Source of the DNA: Halobacillus yeomjeoni
GTDB lineage: Bacteria > Bacillota > Bacilli > Bacillales > Halobacillaceae
DNA length: 64,000 bases
Assembly: GCF_020171525.1 (NCBI RefSeq)
Contig: NZ_JAIVAI010000001.1
Location: 1 to 64,000 of the forward strand
Reading direction: 5' to 3'
Positions 44,181-53,134 of this stretch are shown here, piece by piece. Within the stretch, counting starts at the first letter, position 1; every line of letters begins with the position of its first letter. The translations under genes were made by a program, and so were the position numbers. The notes below the pieces were generated by a model, which saw only the letters and a list, made by a program, of their open reading frames with translations, was not told where the DNA came from and made no database searches.

Positions 44181-46043
44181 ATGACTATGCAACCCTATGA
44201 CAATCAAATCCTACCTTTATTTAAACAGAACCTATTCAATATGTTTCTCAGCAAGACTGATTTTTCTTTTGATCGATGTGTTTCAGACCTTTCCAGGCAT
44301 GTGAAGAACACTTTTCAGGCAGAATTTTGTTCATTTTATTTTTTTAACGAATGGACTGGGGATTATCATCTTCATAAAATTGATGACAGATTTTCCGGTT
44401 TATTGTGTGACCGTGTAGCGTTTACTGAAAAAGATATGAACGTGGTTAAGGAATGGGAAAAAAGAATCGTCGTCGGAGCGACGGATTTACACATGGTGGC
44501 TTTTCCGCTGGGTTCAGATGGCAAATACACAGGATTTATTGTAGTCGGGTTTGATGAAGCCAATCAACGACAGGCGTCACTTTTGAATCTTTCCATTGAT
44601 GAAATTACAAAATTCGTAAACAAAATGATTCGTTTTTCTGCTTCAATGGAAGAAACCAGGAAAAACGAGCTTTTATATACGACCGCTTCTAAATTCCATT
44701 CGTTCATTGATACAAATGAGATTTTGCACGAAATCATAATCACTTTACAACGCATATATCCAGAGTTCCATTATTGTCTGCTGGTTTCACAAGATTACAC
44801 ATTAGACGAAGGATTACCTGTAAAACAACTGGCTTATGATAACGGCTCGAAAACCAGTGCGAGCATGAAAGCTTATTTAAGTGGTGACTTTCAGATAGAA
44901 GACCGCACAAGTGAAGGGAAGTCATACTTATTTGCACCTATAAGAGGAAGACAAGGTGTATATGGAGTGCTGCAAGTCGATGCCAAACGGTATTTGAATT
45001 TTCCTGATAAGGTCATAGATTTCTTCGTTTCTTTAGCCAAGACAGCAGGGGATGCGTTAGAAAATGCCCATTTGTACCAGCAGTCAAGGAAATTGAATGA
45101 CGATTTGCAATTGATCAACTCTACTTCGCACCACTTGAATTCGAATATGTGTTTGAATGATAAAATCGAATTTATGTCAAAAAAAATAAAGGATTCATTT
45201 CAAGCGGATGAAGTATCCTTCTTCTGTTTCGAAGAAGAAAGTGGAGGATCCAATTACAAAGTGCTGGAAGGTAGCACAAGCTACTTTTCCTCCGTTGAAG
45301 CGAAGAGATTCGTTACAAGCATAAATTCTCTCGTAAAAGCACAGAAAGAGCCTTTATTTATTGGAGATTTATCGGAAAGTACAAGCCTTAAATTTATAAA
45401 CAAATGGTCTGTCATGGCTGTTCCTATGACAGATTATGAACAATTTGAAGGTTTGGCCCTTGTTATTCGAAAAAAGCCTTACTTTTTCACGTTCGATGAC
45501 TTCAAATTGTTACAATCTCTCGTTCAACATTCTACTCTGGCTTTCGCAAATTCTTTACTTAGAGAAAAGCTTGAAAAGAATATCATTACGGATTATTTGA
45601 CTCAATTGCATTCGAGGTATCACTTAGACCAATGCATCGAAAAACATTTGTCAGAGGATGACCGAGGTCATTTCTTGTTGTTTGATATCGATAATTTCAA
45701 ACAAGTCAATGATTGCTACGGCCACCAAACGGGCGATGAAGTCCTCAGGCAGGTAGCAGATGCCATTACAAGAAAATTGGGGTCCGAAGGGCTGGCTGCA
45801 AGATGGGGTGGAGAAGAGCTTGCTATTTATTTGCCTCATATGCCTTCTGAGGAGGCAGAAGCCTTAGCTGAAAGTATCCGTAAGGAAGTTTCTGAACATA
45901 GCAGTCCTCGTGTCACTGTATCTGGAGGGATGGTTTCCTGGTCTAGAGAGAGTAAGGCTGATGCTAAAGAAATATTCCAAGAAGCTGACACAGCGCTATA
46001 TGAAGCGAAAAAAACCGGAAAGAATGTAATCGTATTCTCTTGA
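44181..46043 (+). CDS. dgcP: GAF-GGDEF diguanylate cyclase DgcP (YtrP)
   Basis: Cytosolic c-di-GMP synthase of 620 residues. The N-terminal about 440 residues contain GAF-like sensor domains (FVIVVGFDE-type and LFAPIRGRQGVYGVLQVDAK regions, and a further one ending VMAVPMTDYEQFEGLALVI). The GGDEF domain starts at DYLTQLHSRYHLDQCI, with the active site RWGGEELAIYL (GGEEL variant) and the C-terminal DTALYEAKKTGKN. No membrane segment is seen. The ATG at 44181 is about seven bases after GGGTG; the ATG at 44175 is also possible. Position between rpsD and ytsP matches B. subtilis ytrP. Confidence 0.92.
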   Translation: MTMQPYDNQILPLFKQNLFNMFLSKTDFSFDRCVSDLSRHVKNTFQAEFCSFYFFNEWTGDYHLHKIDDRFSGLLCDRVAFTEKDMNVVKEWEKRIVVGATDLHMVAFPLGSDGKYTGFIVVGFDEANQRQASLLNLSIDEITKFVNKMIRFSASMEETRKNELLYTTASKFHSFIDTNEILHEIIITLQRIYPEFHYCLLVSQDYTLDEGLPVKQLAYDNGSKTSASMKAYLSGDFQIEDRTSEGKSYLFAPIRGRQGVYGVLQVDAKRYLNFPDKVIDFFVSLAKTAGDALENAHLYQQSRKLNDDLQLINSTSHHLNSNMCLNDKIEFMSKKIKDSFQADEVSFFCFEEESGGSNYKVLEGSTSYFSSVEAKRFVTSINSLVKAQKEPLFIGDLSESTSLKFINKWSVMAVPMTDYEQFEGLALVIRKKPYFFTFDDFKLLQSLVQHSTLAFANSLLREKLEKNIITDYLTQLHSRYHLDQCIEKHLSEDDRGHFLLFDIDNFKQVNDCYGHQTGDEVLRQVADAITRKLGSEGLAARWGGEELAIYLPHMPSEEAEALAESIRKEVSEHSSPRVTVSGGMVSWSRESKADAKEIFQEADTALYEAKKTGKNVIVFS

Positions 46044-46155
46044 ATTTTTGTATGGTCTAAGTGGTGGAGTGGCCGCTTCCTAATGTTTATTCAAAAGAGA
46101 TATCGATGTCTTCTGCAGACCCTGCAAGAAATACTGAAATGTTAGATGATTTAAT

Positions 46156-46206
46156 GGTCTTCTAGATTATGAGGAATTTCCTTTAATCTAGGAGACCTTT
46201 TTTTAT
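46156..46206 (+). terminator. long terminator after dgcP
   Basis: GGTCTTCTAGATTA and TAATCTAGGAGACC pair with few wobble positions, extended by AGGAA/TTCCT inside, followed by TTTTTTT. Confidence 0.88.
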
Positions 46207-46227
46207 TAACTTATGGAGAGTAAATAA

Positions 46228-46256
46228 TCTGCCGGGAAACATCCCGGCAGATTATT
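46228..46256 (-). terminator. terminator after ytsP
   Basis: AATCTGCCGGGA and TCCCGGCAGATT form a 12-bp stem with loop AACA, with AT-rich flanks. Placed 26 bases past the ytsP stop. Confidence 0.85.
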
Positions 46257-46281
46257 ATGAATCATTGTTAATATTGGTTGC

Positions 46282-46761
46282 TTATAAGTGTGGTATGAGA
46301 GTATCGACGAACGCTTTCAAATTGATTTCGTCTGTTTCATCGAAGCGGTCTTTGGACGGACTGTCGATATCAAGGACACCATGGATCTTGCCATTTTTGA
46401 TGATCGGTACGACAATTTCGGACTGGGTGGCTGCATCACAAGCGATGTGCCCCGGGAATGCATGAACGTCTGCAACACGCTGGACTGCCTTCTCAGCAAC
46501 GGCTGTCCCGCACACACCTTTGCCGGATGGGATTCTTACGCAGGCAGGAAGACCTTGAAAAGGCCCTAAAACCAGCTGATCTTCTTTCCATAAATAAAAA
46601 CCTACCCAATTCACATCTTCTAAAAATTGATTTAGTAATGCTGAAGCATTTGATAAATTAGCAATTCCATCGCTTTCATCCTCAATGAGAGCCTTCAATT
46701 GCTTTAATAATAAGTCATAACCTTCTTGTTTCGTACCTGAGTATTGCATTTGTTGGAACAT
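46282..46761 (-). CDS. ytsP: YtsP, GAF-domain free methionine-(R)-sulfoxide reductase
   Basis: GAF-fold enzyme of 159 residues repairing free methionine-R-sulfoxide. The family's three redox cysteines are all visible in QGLPACVRIPSGKGVCGTAV and HIACDAATQSEIVVP. NWVGFYLWKEDQLVLGPFQG is the typical family core. Length equals other fRMsr proteins. The ATG at 46761 follows AAAGGAGTGCAATT. It is convergent with dgcP and divergent from refZ. Confidence 0.92.
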   Translation of the reverse strand: MFQQMQYSGTKQEGYDLLLKQLKALIEDESDGIANLSNASALLNQFLEDVNWVGFYLWKEDQLVLGPFQGLPACVRIPSGKGVCGTAVAEKAVQRVADVHAFPGHIACDAATQSEIVVPIIKNGKIHGVLDIDSPSKDRFDETDEINLKAFVDTLIPHL

Positions 46762-46845
46762 AATTGCACTCCTTTATCTATTATTCGACAAATACTTTGC
46801 AGGAAGTGTCGGTATTTGGTGTACGTTTATAGCAGGAAAACCCAC

Positions 46846-46866
46846 AGAAACACAGAATTTGTTTCT
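46846..46866. promoter_or_regulatory. candidate operator palindrome upstream of refZ
   Basis: AGAAACA and TGTTTCT form a perfect 7-bp inverted repeat around CAGAATT, 14 bases before the refZ start. TetR-family proteins bind palindromes of about this span, so autoregulation is plausible. Confidence 0.4.
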
Positions 46867-46880
46867 AAGGGGGAAAAATA

Positions 46881-47483
46881 ATGAACCGACAGAATGTAAC
46901 ACGCGATAAAGTTTTAGATGTAGCTTGCCGCTTGTTTTACAGCAATGGTTTTAAAGGTACATCCGTCAGAGATATTGCTAAAGAAGCAAATGTGAATGTT
47001 TCTTTGATTTCCTATTACTTCAATAGCAAACAGGGATTGTTCGAATCCTTGGCTGTCAGTTATTTTGAACCTTACCTTGAAATCTTAGAAAATGAGCAAC
47101 TATCGGAAGTAGATTTCACAATAGATTCTTTAGTTAGAAAAATACTACATTATAAACAAACCAATTATCAACTATCTTGTTTATTATATAGAGAATTATC
47201 TTTGAACACGATATTCGCCAAAGAAATGCTTGTGACTTATTTAGCAAAAGAGAATCATCTATTCTCCCAGCTGCTTTTTCAAAAATCGTCACATCGTGAA
47301 ATCAATTACAAGGAAAAACTATGTTTACTACAATTCAAAGGTCTGCTTAACGCGCCTTTCATGATGCCTAATGATTTTATGGACCCTTATTTTACGGAAG
47401 CCTCCATTAATCACTTTGTTAAGGTGTACAGCGAGTTGATGTCAAACTATAAATCAGTCCAAAAATTAGCGGCTAGAGTGTAG
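46881..47483 (+). CDS. refZ: RefZ (YttP), TetR-family regulator of FtsZ placement
   Basis: DNA-binding protein of 200 residues. The TetR helix-turn-helix is VLDVACRLFYSNGFKGTSVR followed by DIAKEANVNVSLISYYFNSK (residues 11-50), and the rest is an all-helical ligand-type domain. In B. subtilis RefZ binds origin-proximal sites and modulates FtsZ-ring position during sporulation. Position between ytsP and hisJ/ezrA identifies it as YttP/RefZ. AAGGGGGAAAAATA precedes the ATG. Its 3' end overlaps the convergent hisJ by 18 bases. Confidence 0.9.
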   Translation: MNRQNVTRDKVLDVACRLFYSNGFKGTSVRDIAKEANVNVSLISYYFNSKQGLFESLAVSYFEPYLEILENEQLSEVDFTIDSLVRKILHYKQTNYQLSCLLYRELSLNTIFAKEMLVTYLAKENHLFSQLLFQKSSHREINYKEKLCLLQFKGLLNAPFMMPNDFMDPYFTEASINHFVKVYSELMSNYKSVQKLAARV

Positions 47484-48275
47484 CAGGTCCACATCTATTT
47501 GTTCATAACCTTGTTTCAAACCAGACGCGGTGTGTGCGTCAGATCCATAAACTAACGGAATCCCCATTGATGAAGCTTCCCTTGCAAGGTGAACGGGAGG
47601 GTAGGTTTCCAGACAATGGGGCTTTTGTGTTCCTGCCCCGTTATAGTCGAGAGAATAATTCATCTCCTTAACGTATTTCATGAAATCGCCGGCCATTGTT
47701 TCCCACCCGTCCGGGCTTGGGTAAAGCAATTGGAATTTACGTATGAGAGTCATGTGACCAATGCGAGTTGGTTTATAATTCCCCAGTTCTGCTTCCATTG
47801 ATTTATATAAGGTTTGGAAATACCTTTCATATAGTGAATGAATGGAACCGAAATCGTTCAGTGCTGCTTGAAACATGGATGGGCTGAAGTCAATGCAGTA
47901 CCATTGTTCAGCTCCTTTTAGAAAATGGACCGATAATATACTGGCATCTAATTCCGGGCCATACTCATTCAGGAATTTCTCGGTTTCTTTTTCATACCCT
48001 TCAATGTAATCCACTTCAAATCCCGCATTAATTTCAATATCTTTCCTGTATTCATATTTCAGCTGCTTGATTTCCTTTAAATAATCGGGTACATCATGGC
48101 GGGACATTCCGCTGTCTTTATCAGGAACAGGATCCGAGAAGGATTCTGGCAGCGGCGCATGCTCTGTGAATGTCATGGACTGATAGCCGAGCTGAATAGC
48201 CTTTTCGATATAGTCTTTAAAGCTGTCTTTACTTCCATGAGGGCAAAAGGGAGTATGGATGTGACCATCTTTCAT
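47466..48275 (-). CDS. hisJ: histidinol-phosphatase HisJ (PHP family)
   Basis: PHP-fold phosphatase of 269 residues for the penultimate histidine-synthesis step. Metal ligands are in DGHIHTPFCPHG (residues 3-14), FTEHAPLP, AGFEVDYIEG, SVHFLKG, RIGHMTLI and GSDAHTASGL. Length equals B. subtilis HisJ (268). The ATG at 48275 is preceded by AAGGAAGATCTGCTCT. Tail-to-tail overlap with refZ. Confidence 0.93.
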   Translation of the reverse strand: MKDGHIHTPFCPHGSKDSFKDYIEKAIQLGYQSMTFTEHAPLPESFSDPVPDKDSGMSRHDVPDYLKEIKQLKYEYRKDIEINAGFEVDYIEGYEKETEKFLNEYGPELDASILSVHFLKGAEQWYCIDFSPSMFQAALNDFGSIHSLYERYFQTLYKSMEAELGNYKPTRIGHMTLIRKFQLLYPSPDGWETMAGDFMKYVKEMNYSLDYNGAGTQKPHCLETYPPVHLAREASSMGIPLVYGSDAHTASGLKQGYEQIDVDLLHSSR

Positions 48276-48436
48276 AGAGCAGATCTTCCTTTTCGTTAGA
48301 ATTTTTTGTCAACATACTAATAAATTTGAAATATTTTAGCCAAAAACGTTATTTACATGGTATCATAATAGACAATTAACTAATATTTCGAAACGTAATA
48401 CATCCGTTGGTTATGTATTTTGTAAGGAGGCTGTTT

Positions 48437-50128
48437 ATGAAGTACGTCGTTGGGGCTATAGTGCTGCTGATAGCACTCATTATCGTAGGATTAATCTGGC
48501 GTAAAAAAATCTATGATGAAGTCGATCGTCTCGAGGGATGGAAGATGGACATCATGAACAGGAGGGTTACAGAAGAGCTTTCAAAGGTCAAGAATTTAAA
48601 CTTGTCTGGTGAAACACAAGAAAAGTTTGAAGCTTGGCGTGAACGTTGGGATGCGATTTTAACGAAGGAGTTACCGGGGTTAGAAGAGGATCTGTTTGAT
48701 GCTGAAGAAGCGGCTGATAAATACCAATGGAAACGAGTTAAAAAAGTTTTGGCTGAGACGGAGCAGAAACTTCAACTCGTGGAAGCCGACATTCAAAGCA
48801 TGTTTGAAGAGCTCGAAGACTTATTGGATTCTGAAAAGAACAGTAGAATTGAAATTGAGTCGATTGAACCTGAATTGAAAGATATAGCTAGAAGCCTTAT
48901 ACAAAATCGACACCAATACGGGAATGCGGTGCAAATTTTTGAAGAACGGGTCACCTCATTGCAGAAGGAATTAAAACATTACGATGAATTAACAGAAGAG
49001 GGCAATTATATAGAGGCGAATGAATTAGTCCAGTCCATCCGCACAAAATTGCTTGCCCTTCAGGAAGATGTTGAACAATTCCCAGATCGTTATAAAAAAG
49101 CTAGATCTGAATACCCTGACCTCCTTAAAGAACTTAAGAACGGATTAGATGAGATGGAAGAGGAAGGATATAGAATTTCTCATTTGAAACTGATGCCTGA
49201 AATACATAAGTACGAAGCATCATTGAAATCCTGTGTGACAAGGTTAGAGCAGGGAGACCAAACAGATGTGGAAGACCTGCTTGCTGAAATCGAATCCAGA
49301 ATACAGGAAATCTATCAAATGTTGGAGAAGGAAGCGATTGCTCACAATTATGTCGAGAAGCAGTACGCTCCACTTTTGTCCCAATTGGAAACGTTGGAGT
49401 ATGTCATAGGTGAGACGGAAAGAGAATTGGAAGAAATTCAATATGCTTACCAACTGGGAGATGAAGACTTAGAGTCTTATCGTGGGTTGAAATCGTGGTT
49501 CAATCAAATGAAAAATAAAATGTACAGTCTTGATCATAAAAGAGAAGATGGTACTACTGCTTTCACAGAAATTAGAGAACAACTGGAGAATACTCAATTA
49601 CAATTGAGTGAACTTCAGGATAAACATCAACAATTCAATGAACGCGTTCAAAACCTTCGTAAAGATGAGGTGGATGCGAAAAAAACACTCTCCAAAATGG
49701 AAAAAGACTTATTGGAGACGCACCGCCGTTTGAAACGCAGCAACATCCCAGGAATTCCTTCCAGCATTTATGAAGATATGAAAGAGACAAGCGATAGAAT
49801 TGATATAGTCTTTCAGAGTTTAGAAAAACAACCGCTGGATATGACTGAAGTGAGTAAGAATCTAGAAGAAGCAGCGCTTCTTTCTGATCACCTGCACGCC
49901 AACGCAGAGGCAGTATTGGAAAAAGCCTATATTACTGAGCGTATGATCCAACATGGAAACAGATATAAAAGCAGATATCCATTGTTGGCTGCTAAGCTTC
50001 TGGAGGCGGAAAAAGAGTTTCGATCCTATGAATATGATTCGGCCTACGAATTGACTGTTGAAGCTCTGAAGGAAGTGGATCCCGGAGCTGTGGAACGCAT
50101 TGAACAAGATGAAAAAGTACTTGTGTAG
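48437..50128 (+). CDS. ezrA: septation ring formation regulator EzrA
   Basis: Membrane-anchored spectrin-like protein of 563 residues that limits FtsZ rings to mid-cell and helps recruit PBPs. One N-terminal helix (YVVGAIVLLIALIIVGLIW, residues 3-21) is followed by long coiled-coil repeats throughout, including the early EGWKMDIMNRRVTEELSKVK typical of EzrA. Length equals B. subtilis EzrA (562). The ATG at 48437 follows AAGGAGGCTGTTT; the frame open to 48407 is upstream of that ribosome site. Confidence 0.95.
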   Translation: MKYVVGAIVLLIALIIVGLIWRKKIYDEVDRLEGWKMDIMNRRVTEELSKVKNLNLSGETQEKFEAWRERWDAILTKELPGLEEDLFDAEEAADKYQWKRVKKVLAETEQKLQLVEADIQSMFEELEDLLDSEKNSRIEIESIEPELKDIARSLIQNRHQYGNAVQIFEERVTSLQKELKHYDELTEEGNYIEANELVQSIRTKLLALQEDVEQFPDRYKKARSEYPDLLKELKNGLDEMEEEGYRISHLKLMPEIHKYEASLKSCVTRLEQGDQTDVEDLLAEIESRIQEIYQMLEKEAIAHNYVEKQYAPLLSQLETLEYVIGETERELEEIQYAYQLGDEDLESYRGLKSWFNQMKNKMYSLDHKREDGTTAFTEIREQLENTQLQLSELQDKHQQFNERVQNLRKDEVDAKKTLSKMEKDLLETHRRLKRSNIPGIPSSIYEDMKETSDRIDIVFQSLEKQPLDMTEVSKNLEEAALLSDHLHANAEAVLEKAYITERMIQHGNRYKSRYPLLAAKLLEAEKEFRSYEYDSAYELTVEALKEVDPGAVERIEQDEKVLV

Positions 50129-50139
50129 GAAGTGGTAAG

Positions 50140-50469
50140 ATGAAAAAATGGGTCATAATAGGGATGGGATTTTCTACCATGGTGGTTTGGGTACTTGTTC
50201 TGTTCGTGTTGTTTAGACCATTGGAACCTTCTACACTTGCTTCCCTGCACAGCTACTCAGAAGTGTCTTTAACCGTTCACGAAAAAGATGCAGGAAAGAT
50301 CATGAGTTCTCGATATGACTCTCTTGATAAAGAACAGGCGCCGGAACAGGAAGTACCTACTGTTATCGGAGAACGAATAATCACCGAAAACTGGATCAAG
50401 GATGTAACTGAAGATGGGAGATTGAGTATAGATACACTACTGGACTCCCTTCAGTTGAAAGATTCGTAA
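50140..50469 (+). CDS. hypothetical single-pass membrane protein (109 aa)
   Basis: N-terminal membrane helix (WVIIGMGFSTMVVWVLVLFVLF, residues 4-25) followed by an extracytoplasmic, acidic domain of about 80 residues (EKDAGKIMSSRYDSLDKEQA). It starts 12 bases after ezrA behind AGGAAGTGGTAAG and ends at a terminator, so it is probably cotranscribed with ezrA. I know no family for it, and it is not in the B. subtilis order at this place as I remember it. A division-related role is only a guess from context. Confidence 0.7.
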   Translation: MKKWVIIGMGFSTMVVWVLVLFVLFRPLEPSTLASLHSYSEVSLTVHEKDAGKIMSSRYDSLDKEQAPEQEVPTVIGERIITENWIKDVTEDGRLSIDTLLDSLQLKDS

Positions 50470-50481
50470 ATGAATTGCACG

Positions 50482-50514
50482 AAAAAAGAGCAACCCTCGG
50501 GTTGTTCTTTTTTA
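50482..50514 (+). terminator. terminator of the ezrA unit
   Basis: AAAAAAGAGCAACCC and GGGTTGTTCTTTTTT pair with a short loop TCG, with T run. Confidence 0.9.
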
Positions 50515-50592
50515 TGGTGAGAGGTATTTCTTTTATCGACATGTTATGATAAAATTATGGACTGCAATTTGTAGAAAAGGAGATCGAAACCC

Positions 50593-51741
50593 ATGATCTA
50601 TTTAGATAACAGCGCTACCACCCACCCTTTGCCTGAAGTACTTGAAAGTTTTCATAAAGTAGCGGACAGGTATTATGCTAATCCGTCTTCTGTCCATCGT
50701 TTTGGCAGTGAAGCGGAGTATTTATTACAACAATCAAGGAAACAGGCGGCTCAATTACTGAATGTGGATGTATCTGAGGTCATTTTCACATCAGGTGGTA
50801 CAGAAGGTAATAATATGGCAATCAAAGGAATTGCATTGCAGCATCAATCAAGAGGGAAGCATATGATTACCTCTAAAGTTGAACATCCTTCTGTAATGGA
50901 AGCTTTTCGAGCGTTGGAATCTCTGGGTTTTGAGGTCGATTATTTAGATGTAGATGCTGAAGGAAGAGTAAATCCACAACAAGTTGAATCAGTAATTAGA
51001 AAAGATACGATTCTTGTAAGTATCATGTCCGTTAATAATGAACTAGGAACGGTTCAACCGATAGAAGCTATTGGAAGTATACTGAAAGATTATCCTAAAG
51101 CCTTTTTCCATGTCGATCATGTCCAAGGACTTGGGAAAATTGATCTCCCACTGAAAGAAGCTGGAGTTGATTTATGCACACTTTCAGGTCATAAGATACA
51201 TGGACTGAAAGGTACAGGGGCACTTATTGCTCAAAATCATGTTTCGCTTTTTCCTTTGTTACACGGGGGAAGCCAAGAACATGAACAACGGGCAGGTACT
51301 GAAAATTTACCTGGCACAGTAGCTTTCGTCAAGGCGCTGAGGTTAATAGAAGAAAATCGGAAACAGAAAATAAATAAACTGAAGTCCTTAAGGCAACACT
51401 TATGGAATGAAGTGGAGCGGATTGAACAGGTAGTCATCAATTCACCCAAACAAGGAGCTCCACATATCGTGAATTTTTCCCTTCCAGGTTATAAACCGGA
51501 AGTGGTTATTCATGCCTTGGGAGAGAAAGATATATTCATTTCTACAAAGTCCGCCTGTTCTTCAAAACAACCAGACGTCAGTTCAGTCCTGAAGGCTTGT
51601 CGTTTAGATCATGACTTGACCACGTCTGCGTTGAGAGTAAGCTTGTCTTACCAAAATACTGAAGAAGAAATCGACGTTTTTATAGATACATTGAAAAAAG
51701 TTATTGAAAGACTACAACCCACAATGGAGAGATCGAGATGA
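50593..51741 (+). CDS. nifZ: cysteine desulfurase NifZ (IscS/NifS family), ThiI partner
   Basis: PLP enzyme of 382 residues moving sulfur from cysteine to an acceptor. IYLDNSATTHPLPEVL opens the protein, TSGGTEGNNMAIKG binds PLP phosphate, HVDHVQGLGKIDL holds the ring, LSGHKIHGLKGTGAL contains the Schiff-base Lys, and STKSACSSKQPDVS the active-site Cys. In B. subtilis NifZ feeds sulfur to ThiI for 4-thiouridine in tRNA. Its stop overlaps thiI by four bases (ATGA), which supports that pairing. The ATG follows AAAGGAGATCGAAACCC. Confidence 0.93.
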   Translation: MIYLDNSATTHPLPEVLESFHKVADRYYANPSSVHRFGSEAEYLLQQSRKQAAQLLNVDVSEVIFTSGGTEGNNMAIKGIALQHQSRGKHMITSKVEHPSVMEAFRALESLGFEVDYLDVDAEGRVNPQQVESVIRKDTILVSIMSVNNELGTVQPIEAIGSILKDYPKAFFHVDHVQGLGKIDLPLKEAGVDLCTLSGHKIHGLKGTGALIAQNHVSLFPLLHGGSQEHEQRAGTENLPGTVAFVKALRLIEENRKQKINKLKSLRQHLWNEVERIEQVVINSPKQGAPHIVNFSLPGYKPEVVIHALGEKDIFISTKSACSSKQPDVSSVLKACRLDHDLTTSALRVSLSYQNTEEEIDVFIDTLKKVIERLQPTMERSR

Positions 51742-52943
51742 ATTTCAATCATATATTAATCAGATACGGAGAAATGGCTTTGAAAGGAAAGAACCGTCAT
51801 CTTTTTGAACAAAAGCTACAAAGCAATTTGGCATCGAAGTTGAAGCCTTTCCCAGCTGCGAGAATTAAAAAAACTCGTGGGCGTATGTATGTTCTACTGA
51901 ATGGTGAAGACCCTCATGATGTCATGGAGCATTGTCAGCAGGTGTTCGGCATCCATAGTTTGAGCTTTGCTGTTCAAGTAGAAAAAGAAGAGGAACAATT
52001 GAAAGAAGCGGTTATGCTGGCTTTCAATGATGCTCAGAATGCAAAGACATTCAAAATATCATCTAAGCGCACAGATAAAGAATTTCCGATTAAATCCGCC
52101 GAACTCAACCCTATGTTAGGCGGATATATATTGCGTAACACGGAAGGGGTCACAGTGGATGTTCACGACCCTGATGTAGAAATTAAAGTGGAAGTACGTC
52201 ATGATGCCGCTTATATTACAGCACAAGATTACCCCGGTGCAGGCGGGCTGCCCGTCGGGACCACAGGAAAATCACTGCTCATGTTATCAGGAGGTATAGA
52301 CAGCCCTGTCTCAGGGTATTTGACTATGAAACGCGGGGTAGCCATTGAAGCCATTCATTTCCACTCCCCTCCTTACACAAGTGATAGAGCGAAGCAGAAA
52401 GTCTTGGACCTGGCTAATGAATTGTCGAAGTATGGAAAGAAGATTAACGTGCATGTTGTACCTTTCACAGCTATCCAGCAGAAAATCCAACGCGAAATGC
52501 CGGAAGGATACAGTATGACAATCATGCGACGGATGATGATGCGCATTAGTGAAAAACTAGCCCATAAACAGGATATTCTATCTATTACAACGGGAGAGAG
52601 CCTCGGACAGGTCGCCAGTCAAACGATGGAAAGCATGAACACTATAAATGAAGTGACTAACTATCCGATCATCCGTCCACTCGTTTCCATGGATAAGTTG
52701 GAAATCATCGATATCGCCAGAAAAATAGGAACCTATGATATTTCCATCCGACCTTATGAGGATTGCTGTACAGTATTCGTTCCGAAAGCACCGAAAACAA
52801 AACCGACGCGTAAAAATGCCAACTACTATGAAGAAAAAGTAGATTTTAATGAGGATATTGAAAAAGCCCTTGAAGAAACTTATGTCATACAAGTTAATGA
52901 GGCTGAAAATAAAACAAAAGATCAATTTGATGACTTATTATAA
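51738..52943 (+). CDS. thiI: tRNA 4-thiouridine synthase ThiI
   Basis: Protein of 401 residues, length as in B. subtilis. An N-terminal ferredoxin-like and THUMP RNA-binding region (RYGEMALKGKNRHLFEQKL, then PMLGGYILRNTEG) is followed by the PP-loop ATPase (LLMLSGGIDSPVSGYLTMKRG). The C-terminal rhodanese domain of E. coli ThiI is absent, as normal in Bacillus. It adenylates U8 of tRNA and thiolates it with sulfur from NifZ. Cotranscribed with nifZ. Confidence 0.94.
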   Translation: MNFNHILIRYGEMALKGKNRHLFEQKLQSNLASKLKPFPAARIKKTRGRMYVLLNGEDPHDVMEHCQQVFGIHSLSFAVQVEKEEEQLKEAVMLAFNDAQNAKTFKISSKRTDKEFPIKSAELNPMLGGYILRNTEGVTVDVHDPDVEIKVEVRHDAAYITAQDYPGAGGLPVGTTGKSLLMLSGGIDSPVSGYLTMKRGVAIEAIHFHSPPYTSDRAKQKVLDLANELSKYGKKINVHVVPFTAIQQKIQREMPEGYSMTIMRRMMMRISEKLAHKQDILSITTGESLGQVASQTMESMNTINEVTNYPIIRPLVSMDKLEIIDIARKIGTYDISIRPYEDCCTVFVPKAPKTKPTRKNANYYEEKVDFNEDIEKALEETYVIQVNEAENKTKDQFDDLL

Positions 52944-52949
52944 TTTCTT

Positions 52950-52983
52950 CCCTGTCACTTACTAGTGGCAGGGGATTTTTTAT
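52950..52983 (+). terminator. terminator after thiI
   Basis: CCCTGTCACTTA and TAGTGGCAGGG pair with one wobble position, followed by GATTTTTTATT. Confidence 0.82.
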
Positions 52984-53134
52984 TAGAGGTGCTCTTTTTC
53001 TATTCTCGGTTTCAACGATTCCCTGCTCATAAAGCTTTAACACATTACTGATTGAATTACTCAAGGTGTTCACGTAGCCTTTATGTGGAAAGTGTGATAT
53101 ATGTAGAACTAAATTAAAGAAAGGGTGGATGGAT

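Noticed and set aside
43995-44207. 70-codon minus-strand frame before dgcP
   Set aside because: Lies in the dgcP promoter region, has no ribosome site and overlaps the dgcP start.
46108-46167. 19-codon frame starting MSSADPARNTEML after dgcP
   Set aside because: No convincing ribosome site, and it ends within the dgcP terminator stem.
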